A stretch of 20,622 bases of DNA from CAJUPY01 sp051871275 (GTDB lineage Bacteria > Bacteroidota > Bacteroidia > Bacteroidales > Muribaculaceae), in assembly GCA_051871275.1 (NCBI GenBank), contig JBJECR010000024.1, forward strand, positions 1 through 20,622, given 5' to 3'. Below the pieces are notes generated by a model that saw only the letters and a list, made by a program, of their open reading frames with translations, had not been told where the DNA came from and ran no database searches. The translations under genes and the position numbers were made by a program. Of the stretch, positions 1 through 8,200 are shown piece after piece (position 1 is the stretch's first letter; every line of letters begins with the position of its first letter).

Positions 1-134
1 AGAAAGATGTATTTACTCAGGTTTATCATCTTGTAAATATACTCTGTTTTATCAATATAAACACAGTTTAGATTTACAATTTCTGAATAGGTCTGAATAC
101 CTACGGGTAATCTTTTTAGTTCCTTAGTTTCCAT
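1..134 (-). CDS. AAA-ATPase-like / PD-(D/E)XK nuclease family protein, 5' part only
   Basis: Reading the minus strand from an ATG at 134 gives 44 codons open to the window edge. The N-terminus begins METKELKRLPVGIQTYSEIV, followed by a CVYIDKTEYIYKM segment and KYIFL. This is the characteristic start of the large Bacteroidales family with an N-terminal AAA-ATPase-like domain (PF09820) and a C-terminal PD-(D/E)XK domain (PF08011). In that family the VDKT segment precedes a Walker A region, which lies outside this window. The cellular role of the family is not established. A TATTTTTG box at 156-163 on the minus strand supports this start. The family assignment comes from recalled sequence resemblance over a short stretch, so it is good but not certain. 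Whether the gene is intact cannot be seen. Confidence 0.75.
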   Translation of the reverse strand, partial: METKELKRLPVGIQTYSEIVNLNCVYIDKTEYIYKMINLSKYIF

Positions 135-155
135 AGTTCAATGCGTTTAAGACTA

Positions 156-185
156 CAAAAATAAGCAATTTCTTTCAGTTACAAA
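156..185 (-). promoter_or_regulatory. Putative Bacteroidota promoter for the AAA-ATPase-like gene
   Basis: On the minus strand a TATTTTTG box (163 down to 156) matches the -7 consensus TAnnTTTG, with TTTG at 185-182 as a -33 element 18 bp upstream. The start codon lies about 20 nt downstream of the box. Confidence 0.5.
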
Positions 186-226
186 AGAAAACCTGCAAAA
201 TCATTCACGGACTTGGAAATTTTTTG

Positions 227-234
227 TAATTTTG
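227..234 (+). promoter_or_regulatory. Putative -7 box for the serine hydrolase gene
   Basis: TAATTTTG matches the Bacteroidota -7 consensus. It lies 26 nt before the ATG at 261. It falls inside the longer reading frame that could start at TTG 213, which argues for the ATG at 261. No clear -33 TTG is present at the usual distance. Confidence 0.5.
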
Positions 235-260
235 ATTTCAAATTTTTTATTTATAAAAAT

Positions 261-1397
261 ATGAAACAGGCTCTTATAATAATGCTCATGACTATTATCG
301 GCACAGGGGCGGTTCAAGCCAAGAATATGGAAACAGAACTGAATGAACAGTTGGAAGCACATTTCTCTACCGTATTCCGGTTCGATGAGCCGGGTGCAGC
401 TGTAGTGCTCGTGAAAGGTGGCAAAAAGGTGTATGAACAGTGTTTTGGTTGGGCAGATTCCAATACCCAAACCCCGGTATTATTTAACACTAATTTTTGC
501 ATTGCGTCTGTGTCCAAGCAGTTTGCTGCAGTGGCTATTCTGCAACTTGCAGAGCAAGGGAAACTCTCGCTTAATGACCCTCTGAGCAAGTATTTTCCGC
601 AATTTAAGGCTCCATTTTTCAAAGAAATTACACTTCACCATATTCTCAGTCACACTTCCGGTATTCCTGATGCACGTCCTCGCACAGATAGGGAATTTGT
701 GCTCAATGCCACAGACATCAATTCCGTGGCTTATATGGACACTCTTTCTTATCTCAATTTCAAACCGGGCGACGGGCACTACGAATACATCAATCCTACC
801 TACCAACTATGCTATCAGATAGTGGAAAAGGCTTCCGGCATGCCCTTTGAAACCTATATGAAGAAATACATATTTGACCCTGCGGGAATGACGCATACAC
901 AGTATTTTGAAGACGGAAGAGTGATGGAAAATGCCGCACACGGCTATGCTTTCAATGAGGCAGACGGTTCGTGGAGTGAATATGACTTTGGGGAGGAATC
1001 TTTTTTTGCCACTAAGGCTGACGGCGGAATCTACACTTCTATCAATGAATTTATCAAATGGGAACAAGCACTCCGCCACAATGTGGTACTTAAACCGCAG
1101 AGCCTAACGAACGCATATACGTCCAAAGTGCAAATTCCTGCCGATGCCGAATATGGTTACCAGCCCAATACGGGCTATGGCTACGGCTTTTTTGTTCAAA
1201 AGAATCCCGGAAGGCACGATATCATCTACCATACGGGCGACAATGGCGGGTTCACCATCTACGCAGGCAAAATACCTGCCACAGATATGATTCTGCTCGT
1301 GTTCAGCACACACGTCTTTCCACGTATGGAGGTGGTCAATAAAGCATACAGCATTATTGAAACCGTCTGCCCCGACTGGATTCGCACCGACAAATAA
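261..1397 (+). CDS. Exported serine hydrolase, beta-lactamase/class C (DD-peptidase-like) family
   Basis: A 378-residue protein with an N-terminal signal peptide (hydrophobic 4-17, likely cleavage after VQA at 20). It is probably periplasmic or outside the cytoplasm. The catalytic triad motifs of the serine beta-lactamase/penicillin-binding family (PF00144) are all visible. SVSK at 83-86 supplies the nucleophilic Ser83 and Lys86. YIN at 176-178 is the second motif, and HTG at 324-326 takes the place of KTG. Family members include class C beta-lactamases, D-amino-acid peptidases and esterases. The HTG motif and overall form fit the esterase/peptidase group better than a resistance enzyme, but the substrate cannot be told. 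The start at 261 is chosen because the signal peptide begins there and a TAATTTTG box sits just upstream. The gene is monocistronic and is followed by a dispersed repeat. Confidence 0.87.
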   Translation: MKQALIIMLMTIIGTGAVQAKNMETELNEQLEAHFSTVFRFDEPGAAVVLVKGGKKVYEQCFGWADSNTQTPVLFNTNFCIASVSKQFAAVAILQLAEQGKLSLNDPLSKYFPQFKAPFFKEITLHHILSHTSGIPDARPRTDREFVLNATDINSVAYMDTLSYLNFKPGDGHYEYINPTYQLCYQIVEKASGMPFETYMKKYIFDPAGMTHTQYFEDGRVMENAAHGYAFNEADGSWSEYDFGEESFFATKADGGIYTSINEFIKWEQALRHNVVLKPQSLTNAYTSKVQIPADAEYGYQPNTGYGYGFFVQKNPGRHDIIYHTGDNGGFTIYAGKIPATDMILLVFSTHVFPRMEVVNKAYSIIETVCPDWIRTDK

Positions 1398-1408
1398 TAG
1401 TCTGATTT

Positions 1409-1442
1409 AGAGCCTGTTTCATAACAAAAGTCAAAAGCAGAG
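1409..1442. repeat. Dispersed repeat, copy 1 (after the serine hydrolase gene)
   Basis: The segment starts AGAGCCTGTTTCATAA and ends GCAGAG. The first 16 bases are identical to the segment starting at 20568, and the rest differs by three substitutions and one base of length. Both copies lie within a dozen bases of a stop codon. It could be an insertion sequence end remnant, a small non-autonomous element or a shared 3'-end signal. Confidence 0.6.
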
Positions 1443-1471
1443 ATTGCAAAATTGGGGCGTTAATAAAACCC

Positions 1472-2416
1472 TTATTTCTTCAGTGTCACTAATTTATTGG
1501 CAATGGCGTAAATTATAAGTCCTGCGGTGGTGTGGATTTGTAGTTTTGCGGAGATATTTCTACGGTGTGTAGTGACAGTGTGTACGGAGAGGCAAAGTTT
1601 GTCTGCTATCTCCTTGTTGCTCAGCCCTTCCGTGATGCCGATGAGCACATCTTTTTCTCTATCGCTCAAAACGTCTGTTTTTTGTCGTTCATCAGTGGTG
1701 GCAGTATCATTATCAATAAAGACGGTATCTTTCTGCCTTTTCACTTTAGCCTCGCATAGCACTACGGAGGGCACAAAAAGCCTGTCCTCAATGTTGCAGT
1801 GCGAGTTGAGGTCCTGTTCACATTCAATAATATCCAGCAGTACATCGTTCAGCAGATAATTGTTTTTCTCCGGATAGTATTGGATAATGACATCTTTGAG
1901 TTCCTTTAGTTTATAGCTGATAGGAGCATGTTTTCCGGCAAAAGTGGAAATGGTGTAGTCACGGTTCAGCACGCCGTTTTGCAGGTTTTCCACATAAACG
2001 AAGACCACATTGTTTTCATATTCCATGTGTTTACGGACTTCCGTCACATAGTCGTCATAAAATTTAAGAATCAGCACGGCAATTTCATTTTCACCGGAGC
2101 AGTCTATAGCTTCAATGAGTTTGCGGCGAATATTAGGCAATTTGAAATTCAGAAAATATTCGTGAGCCTCTTTGAGGTATCCCATAAGTGAAACGGGCGA
2201 AATGTTTGCACTGTCAAAATCACGTTTGGAAACAAAGTTCACCACCTCCAGGAATGTGCGTTCATCAACATTATGTAGCGTGCAAGCCTCACGCACTGTG
2301 TCATTTCCAAAACCCAGAGGGATTCCGAAACGTCCGAGAACTGTGATGAGGTTACTGTTATCGCGGAGCAAATCACGCATTTTGTCGCCGGAAGTGTATT
2401 TTTTAACTGAAACCAT
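1472..2416 (-). CDS. RIC/YtfE-like di-iron hemerythrin domain fused to LuxR-type DNA-binding domain (transcriptional regulator)
   Basis: A 314-residue cytoplasmic protein with no membrane segment. Residues about 8-62 resemble the ScdA_N/DUF542 domain of iron-sulfur repair proteins. Residues about 75-215 are a hemerythrin-like four-helix region with candidate iron ligands His85, His130, Glu134, His163, His206 and Glu210. The spacing is almost the same as the di-iron ligands recalled for E. coli YtfE (His84, His129, Glu133, His160, His204, Glu208). Residues 249-312 are a LuxR-type helix-turn-helix (LSDREKDVL, then GLSNKEIADKL and VHTVTTHRRNI). The Cys pair of the YtfE DUF542 domain is missing here (GIPLGFGN). 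The gene is divergent from hmuY, so a role as iron, oxygen or nitric oxide-responsive regulator of the haem operon is inferred. A LuxR-type protein in Porphyromonas gingivalis (PG1237) has been reported to control hmuY/hmuR; whether this is its orthologue is unknown. Confidence 0.85.
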   Translation of the reverse strand: MVSVKKYTSGDKMRDLLRDNSNLITVLGRFGIPLGFGNDTVREACTLHNVDERTFLEVVNFVSKRDFDSANISPVSLMGYLKEAHEYFLNFKLPNIRRKLIEAIDCSGENEIAVLILKFYDDYVTEVRKHMEYENNVVFVYVENLQNGVLNRDYTISTFAGKHAPISYKLKELKDVIIQYYPEKNNYLLNDVLLDIIECEQDLNSHCNIEDRLFVPSVVLCEAKVKRQKDTVFIDNDTATTDERQKTDVLSDREKDVLIGITEGLSNKEIADKLCLSVHTVTTHRRNISAKLQIHTTAGLIIYAIANKLVTLKK

Positions 2417-2462
2417 AAAATTTGTGCCTTTGTGACGGATGAAAGAATGTTATAACAATTTG

Positions 2463-2482
2463 TAATTTTGCTTGCAAAATTA
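2463..2482. promoter_or_regulatory. Palindrome made of two opposed TAATTTTG boxes
   Basis: Arms TAATTTTGC and GCAAAATTA are perfect 9-bp inverted repeats separated by TT. The minus-strand half (2475-2482) is the putative -7 box of the regulator gene. The plus-strand half has no -33 partner at a usable distance, so the palindrome may instead be an operator overlapping the regulator promoter. Confidence 0.5.
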
Positions 2483-2505
2483 GCGAAGAAAAAATATTCC
2501 CGCAA
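2475..2505 (-). promoter_or_regulatory. Putative promoter of the di-iron LuxR regulator
   Basis: On the minus strand, TTG (2505-2503) and TAATTTTG (2482-2475) are 20 bp apart, matching the Bacteroidota -33/-7 arrangement. The expected leader before the ATG at 2416 is about 50 nt. Confidence 0.6.
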
Positions 2506-2539
2506 TACCTAATAATGATGAAAAACACGCTTTATTGCA

Positions 2540-2570
2540 CTGCAAAAATACCAAAAATATAGTATTGCAG
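2540..2570. promoter_or_regulatory. Inverted repeat overlapping the hmuY -33 element (operator candidate)
   Basis: CTGCAA (2540-2545) and TTGCAG (2565-2570) are inverted repeats with a 19-bp spacer. The right arm contains the TTG of the hmuY -33 element. This position suits a regulator site, perhaps for the adjacent LuxR-type protein. That is inference only. Confidence 0.35.
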
Positions 2571-2595
2571 CCTCGTTTTTTAGTATCTAATTTTG
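2565..2595 (+). promoter_or_regulatory. Putative hmuY operon promoter
   Basis: TTG at 2565-2567 and TAATTTTG at 2588-2595 are spaced by 20 bp, the same spacing as the divergent regulator promoter. Transcription would start near 2600, about 38 nt before the ATG at 2639. That makes the GTG at 2600 an unlikely start unless the message is leaderless. Confidence 0.65.
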
Positions 2596-2638
2596 CACCG
2601 TGAAAAAATTATTACCGGACATAAAAAAGATTGTTTTG

Positions 2639-3295
2639 ATGATTGTTAAAAGTTTATTTTATTCGGCGATGGGAGTGGCTTTAGCCTTGCCACTCTCATC
2701 TTGTCATGGAATATTTGAGGGCATCTACGATGAGCCGATTATTGAAAACAACACAGGCTATGGCTTTATAAAAATAAATGAGGTAAACAGAACGGGTACT
2801 ATCTACGTGAATGCTTCCGAATACACGGAGTGGCACTACGTTGACCTCAAAGCCAAAACCGTTACCACCAAGCAGTATGATGAACCTGCACCGGAAAACT
2901 GGGATTTTGCCATCCACCGCTACGACACAAAGACAAACGGCGGCAAAGTATGCGAAACGGTTTATGAGGACTTGAGCCTGCTTCCCGCACTGTCACAACT
3001 TCCGAAAGACAACTGGGTGAGCGACACTTGGACCACAAACAAAATCACGATAGACATGTCGCAAATGATGCAAGGCACTATCCTCTATGCGGAAGACTAT
3101 TACAATTCCTGTCTTTCTCGCTGGCTGAATGTGGACACATCTTCCATGCCTCCGTCTTACACCCTTTCCGGCAAAGTGTATGTGCTTAAATTCAGTGATG
3201 GCACTCACGCTGCTCTCCGCTTGGAAAACTTTATGAATGATTCTGCCGTAAAAGGCTATATGACAGTAAATTATATATACCCGATTGCACAATGA
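2639..3295 (+). CDS. hmuY: HmuY-family haem-binding surface lipoprotein (haemophore)
   Basis: With the ATG at 2639 the protein has 218 residues and a short lipoprotein signal peptide ending in the lipobox LSSC, with the lipidated Cys at 22. An in-frame GTG at 2600 would add 13 residues. The motif NWDFAIHRYDTKTNGG (about 87-102) and the all-beta character fit the HmuY family (PF14064). HmuY proteins capture haem at the outer surface and pass it to HmuR. P. gingivalis HmuY uses two His ligands, but several relatives use two Met residues. Here Met143 and Met170 are 27 residues apart, the spacing I recall for the Met-Met pair of the Bacteroides vulgatus homologue, so Met ligation is predicted. 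The stop codon overlaps the hmuR start (ATGA), showing translational coupling. Confidence 0.88.
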   Translation: MIVKSLFYSAMGVALALPLSSCHGIFEGIYDEPIIENNTGYGFIKINEVNRTGTIYVNASEYTEWHYVDLKAKTVTTKQYDEPAPENWDFAIHRYDTKTNGGKVCETVYEDLSLLPALSQLPKDNWVSDTWTTNKITIDMSQMMQGTILYAEDYYNSCLSRWLNVDTSSMPPSYTLSGKVYVLKFSDGTHAALRLENFMNDSAVKGYMTVNYIYPIAQ

Positions 3296-5226
3296 CAAAG
3301 AAAATACTACTTTTAAGCATACTTTTCAGCCTTAGTGCAAGTGCCGCAGACAGCAATGAGATTGTTTATGACACAGTGCCGTACTTCAATTTTGAGGAAG
3401 ATGCCATAATGCTGAATCAGGTAGTGGTTACAGCCACACGCACACCAAAACTGCTCAAAGACGTACCTGTGGTGACACGCGTAATTCCGGAAAACGATAT
3501 TAAAAGACTTGATGCAGACAATATCGGTAGCGTTTTGGAAGCGGAAATCCCCGGTATAGAGTTTTCTTACTCTATGAACCAGCAGAAATCCCTCAACATG
3601 TCCGGTTTCGGTGGAAATTCAGTGCTATTCCTCGTTGACGGGGAACGACTTGCAGGTGAAACGCTGAACAATGTGGATTACGACCGCCTGAATATGGACA
3701 ATGTGGAGCGAATAGAGATTGTGAAAGGTGCCGCATCTTCGCTTTACGGTTCAAATGCCGTGGGTGGTGTGGTGAATATCATCAGTAAAAAGTCACTTGA
3801 GCCATGGTACGTAAACGTTCACGCTCGCTACGGCTCACATTCACAGACCCGTTTAGGTGGAACCGCAGGCTTCAATCAGGGCATAGTAAACTCCGTGACT
3901 ACCGTTCAATTCACCTCCATAGATGCCATAAACCTTGACAACGACGGTGACTATTCCTCTGTATATGGCAATAACACAAAAAACTTTAAGGAACGACTTA
4001 TCTTCACGTTCTCAGACAAACTCAACCTCACCGCTCGTGCAGGATTTTTCTTCCGAGAACGAGACTCTTCCGCCTCACAGAAAGACAGATACTACAGTTT
4101 TAACGGCGGACTGAAAGGAAACTACAAGTTTGACGAACGTAACGACTTAGAACTATCTTACAGTTTTGACCAGTACGACAAAAGCGACTATTACACTTAC
4201 AACAAGCACAACATTCGCGACTATTGCAATACGCAAAACATTTTCCGTATTCTCTACAATCACACTTTCCGCGAAAAAGACGTGCTTACTCTGGGTACGG
4301 ACTGCCTCAACGACTATCTGATGTCTTACCAGTTTGCAGACAACGGCGACTATACGCAGACATCTTCCGACGTTTTTGCACAGTACGACTGGAATGTATC
4401 GCAGAAAGTCAACATCGTGGGCGGACTTCGCTATGACTATTATTCCAAATCAGACTATTCTCAACTCTCTCCGAAACTCTCGCTAATGTACAAACCCGGC
4501 AGATTTACGCTTCGCTGCTCATACGCTGCCGGATTCCGCTCTCCCACTCTGAAGGAAATGTACATGAACTTCTATATGGGAAACATTTTCATGATTTATG
4601 GAAACCCCGACTTGAAAGCAGAGAAAAGCCACAATTTCTCGCTCTCCGGCGAATACAGAAAAGGACTGTACAATTTCACTCTTACCGGTTTTTACAATAT
4701 CGTAAAAGACAGAATAACAACGGCTTGGGACAAATCACTCGCAGGTCAGGTTTATACAAATATGTCTCGCCTGAACATTTTCTCGCTTGACGCAAATCTC
4801 TCTGCAAGGTACCGCTGCGGTATCTCCTGGAAAGCATCATACGCTTACACTCACGAGCATATCCGCAAAGGAGAACCGGAACTCTCCTCCACTCGTCCCC
4901 ACACTGCCACTCTCCGCATCGGCTACGATAAAGACTGGAAAAACTATGGGCTAAGCGTCACTCTTACAGGTAGATACCTCTCCGAACTCACCGCCGACGA
5001 ATACACAGACATTACGTCTTACGAAGAAACCGTGACTCAAACATACCCCGGATATACACTCTGGAACTTGAACCTCAGCCAGAGAGTTTGGAAAGGAGTG
5101 AAGGTGACAGCCTCCGTGGAAAACCTCTTTGCTTACAAGCCGAGTTATTACTACTATAATTCGCCTTACACCACAGGTGCCACTTTCTCCGTAGGGCTGT
5201 CGCTGGACATTGACAAATTATTTTAA
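3292..5226 (+). CDS. hmuR: HmuR, TonB-dependent outer-membrane haem receptor
   Basis: A 644-residue outer-membrane receptor with a signal peptide (cleavage likely near SASA at 15-18). A TonB-box-like stretch is NQVVVTATRT (42-51). A plug domain follows, with the typical VERIEIVKGAASSLYGSNAV (138-157). A beta-barrel follows and ends in a terminal aromatic residue (KLF). The FRSP (415-418) and NPDL (438-441) boxes characteristic of haem receptors are present. It imports haem across the outer membrane using TonB energy, receiving it from HmuY. In P. gingivalis HmuR, His95 in the plug and His434 between the two boxes are reported as important. Here no His is seen in either place, but the equivalent stretches are Met-rich (Met95, and Met423, 425, 429 and 434). 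The gene overlaps hmuY by 4 bp and is followed by hmuS after 25 bp. Confidence 0.92.
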   Translation: MTKKILLLSILFSLSASAADSNEIVYDTVPYFNFEEDAIMLNQVVVTATRTPKLLKDVPVVTRVIPENDIKRLDADNIGSVLEAEIPGIEFSYSMNQQKSLNMSGFGGNSVLFLVDGERLAGETLNNVDYDRLNMDNVERIEIVKGAASSLYGSNAVGGVVNIISKKSLEPWYVNVHARYGSHSQTRLGGTAGFNQGIVNSVTTVQFTSIDAINLDNDGDYSSVYGNNTKNFKERLIFTFSDKLNLTARAGFFFRERDSSASQKDRYYSFNGGLKGNYKFDERNDLELSYSFDQYDKSDYYTYNKHNIRDYCNTQNIFRILYNHTFREKDVLTLGTDCLNDYLMSYQFADNGDYTQTSSDVFAQYDWNVSQKVNIVGGLRYDYYSKSDYSQLSPKLSLMYKPGRFTLRCSYAAGFRSPTLKEMYMNFYMGNIFMIYGNPDLKAEKSHNFSLSGEYRKGLYNFTLTGFYNIVKDRITTAWDKSLAGQVYTNMSRLNIFSLDANLSARYRCGISWKASYAYTHEHIRKGEPELSSTRPHTATLRIGYDKDWKNYGLSVTLTGRYLSELTADEYTDITSYEETVTQTYPGYTLWNLNLSQRVWKGVKVTASVENLFAYKPSYYYYNSPYTTGATFSVGLSLDIDKLF

Positions 5227-5251
5227 TACACTATAAAACAACAACTTACAA

Positions 5252-8200
5252 ATGAAACTACGCAGAATTATTCTTGCTGTCATCATTTTGCTGCTTGCCG
5301 CAGTTGCTTACTTTGTGTGGAGCAACTGCTTTTCCTCCACAAAAATTGCTTTTGTGAACTATCAGAGCATCACCCTGGGGCAGATAGCAAAAGCGGGCGG
5401 CAATGTGAATGTGAAACTCTCCGTGCTGGAGCCGGAAGATTTTGAAAATGCCGGGAATTACGATGCCGTACTCGTAAACGGCATGGGACTAAGAATCACG
5501 GAGGAGCAACGCGAAATCCTGAAATCCGCTGCGGAAAACGGACTGCCGGTGCTTACCACTATGGCTACGAATCCGGACAATGAGATTGTAACCGTGGATT
5601 CTCTCACCGCCGTTACGCTCAAAAAGTACCTCTCCGCAGGCGGCAGAACCAACTACCGCAATATGCTGGCTTTTATACGCCGCAATATTGACGGCAAAAC
5701 GTTCGGAACAGACAATCCGGAAGAACCGCAACTGCGGCAATTAGGTCAGTTTTACCACATCGACCCTGCTAATCCCGACGATGAGGAAAAAGAATTTGAC
5801 ACTCTTGCCGACTATGAAAAATTTCTTGCGGAAAAAGGGCTTTATTCGGAAAAATCACCTAAAATAATCGTTACGGGTGTCATGGGCGACCCTACGTCAC
5901 TTATAGACAGCCTGGAAAAAACCGGCAATACGGTTTATCCCGTGCGTGACATGAAAACCCTCGTAAATACTCGCCAAATAGACTCCATTCACCCCGCCGC
6001 TATAATAAATATGGCACACGGACGTTTGGGCGACTATATTGTGGATTACCTCAAAGAGGCAAACATTCCGCTATTCGCTCCGCTGAACGTGAATACCCTT
6101 GTGGAAGAATGGGAAAACGACAAAATGGGCATGAACGGCGGTTTTATGTCGCAAAGCGTGGTGATGCCGGAAATTGACGGTGCTATCCGCCCTTTTGCCC
6201 TTTTCGGACACTATACGGATGACGACGGACTGGAAAAACTCGCTGCAATTCCGGGCAGACTATCGGAATTTGTTAGTACCGTGAACAGGCACATCGCTCT
6301 CAAAAACAAGCCTGACAGCGAGAAAAAAATTGTGATTTATTATTACAAAGGACCGGGACAATCCGCACTCGCCGCTGCGGGACTGGAAGTGGTGCCATCG
6401 CTCCTTAATCTCCTTAACGTGCTGAAAGACAACGGTTACACTGTGAAAAATATTCCTGCAACATCTGCGGAATTTGCAGAACTGCTGCAAAAACAGGGGG
6501 CTGTTTTTAATGCTTACGCTTCCGGTGCCAAAGCGGACTTCCTCCGCACCGGAAATCCTCTGCTCATAAATGCTGAAGACTACAATACTTGGACTTCACA
6601 CCTACTCAAACCATCAATGATTCAAGATATTAATGCACTTGACGGAGAATTTCCCGGTAGTTATATCTCAACGGGCGACGGGCAACTCGCTCTGCCGAGA
6701 ATAGAACTGGGAAACATTGTGCTGATGCCTCAACTTGCAGCCGGTGCCGGTGATGACGATTTTGCTATTGTGCACGGCACGGATGCCGCTCCCCCTCACG
6801 CTTACGCAGCACAATATCTCTGGGCAAAATATGCCTTCCGTGCAGATGCCATTATCCATTTCGGAACTCACGGCAGCCTGGAATTTACACCTCGCAAACA
6901 GGTGGCTCTCAGCGGATACGACTGGGCGGACCGCCTGGTGTGTGATATGCCGCACATTTATATTTACTCTATCGGTGACGTGGGAGAAGGCATAATTGCC
7001 AAACGCCGCTCATACGCCACACTCGTTTCTCACCTCACTCCGCCTTTTATCGAGAGCAACGTGAGCAATACTTACAAGAGCCTCACGGAAGCAATCAGAA
7101 ACTATAACGAAAATCCCGGTGAGGCAAACTCACTGAAAGTGAAGAAACTGACTGTGAAACTCGGTATTCACCGCGAACTTCGCCTGGACAGCAACCTCAC
7201 CGTGCCTTACACGGAAAAAGACATAAACCGCATTGATGCCTTTGCGGAAGAACTTGCTTCAGAGAGAGTTACAGGTAAACTTTACACCCTTGGCGAACAG
7301 TATTCCGCAAAGGAAATCGCCACAATGTCTCGCTCGCTCACAGGTGATGCCAAAAAGGAATACGAAGAAAATCTGCGTATCAGCCCTAAAGCGGAGATGA
7401 ATGCCATTCTTAATGCTCTCTGCGGCGGATACACCGCTCCCTCACCGGGAGGTGACGCTCTTGCAAACCCGAACTCCGTGCCTTCCGGCAGAAATATGTA
7501 TTCCGTGAATCCGGAAGCCACACCGAGCGAAGATGCTTGGATTCAAGGTAAGAAATTGGCAGACAATACTATAGAAATGTACCGTGCAAACCATAATGAT
7601 TCCGTTCCTCGCAAAGTGAGTTACACTCTCTGGAGCGGCGAATTTGTGGAAACACAGGGTGCAACAATAGCACAAATTCTCTATATGCTCGGTGTGGAGC
7701 CTATCCGCGACTACTTTGGCAGAGTTACGGATATCCGCCTGATACCATCAGAAGTGCTGGGACGACCGAGAATAGACGTTGTGGTGCAGACAAGCGGACA
7801 ATTGCGTGACCTTGCCGCCTCACGCCTTTTCCTGATTTCCCGTGCTGTGGAAATGGCTGCAAAATCAAAAGATAAATACGAAAACTACGTTGCACAGGGC
7901 GTTTTGGAGGCGGAAAAAAGCCTTTTAGACAAAGGGCTTTCGCCTAAAGATGCTCGCCACGCCTCCACTTACCGCATTTTCGGCGGACTTAACGGCGGCT
8001 ACGGCACAGGCATCACCGCAATGGTGCAGAGTGGTGACGGATGGGAAAATAAAACGGAAATTGCTGAGGTTTATATGAACAATATGGGTGCTTATTATGG
8101 TAGCGAGGAAGAATGGGAAAACGTTCAGAAACTCGCTTTCCAAGCGGCTCTCACAAATACGGACGCCGTAATCCAGCCTCGCCAGAGCAACACCTGGGGT

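Noticed and set aside
261..1397. Acquired antibiotic-resistance beta-lactamase
   Set aside because: The motifs show only the broad class C/DD-peptidase/esterase family; nothing points to lactam resistance.
1443..1471. Intrinsic terminator of the LuxR-type gene around GGGGCG...ACCC
   Set aside because: Only a three-to-four base-pair stem is possible and no T-run follows on the minus strand.
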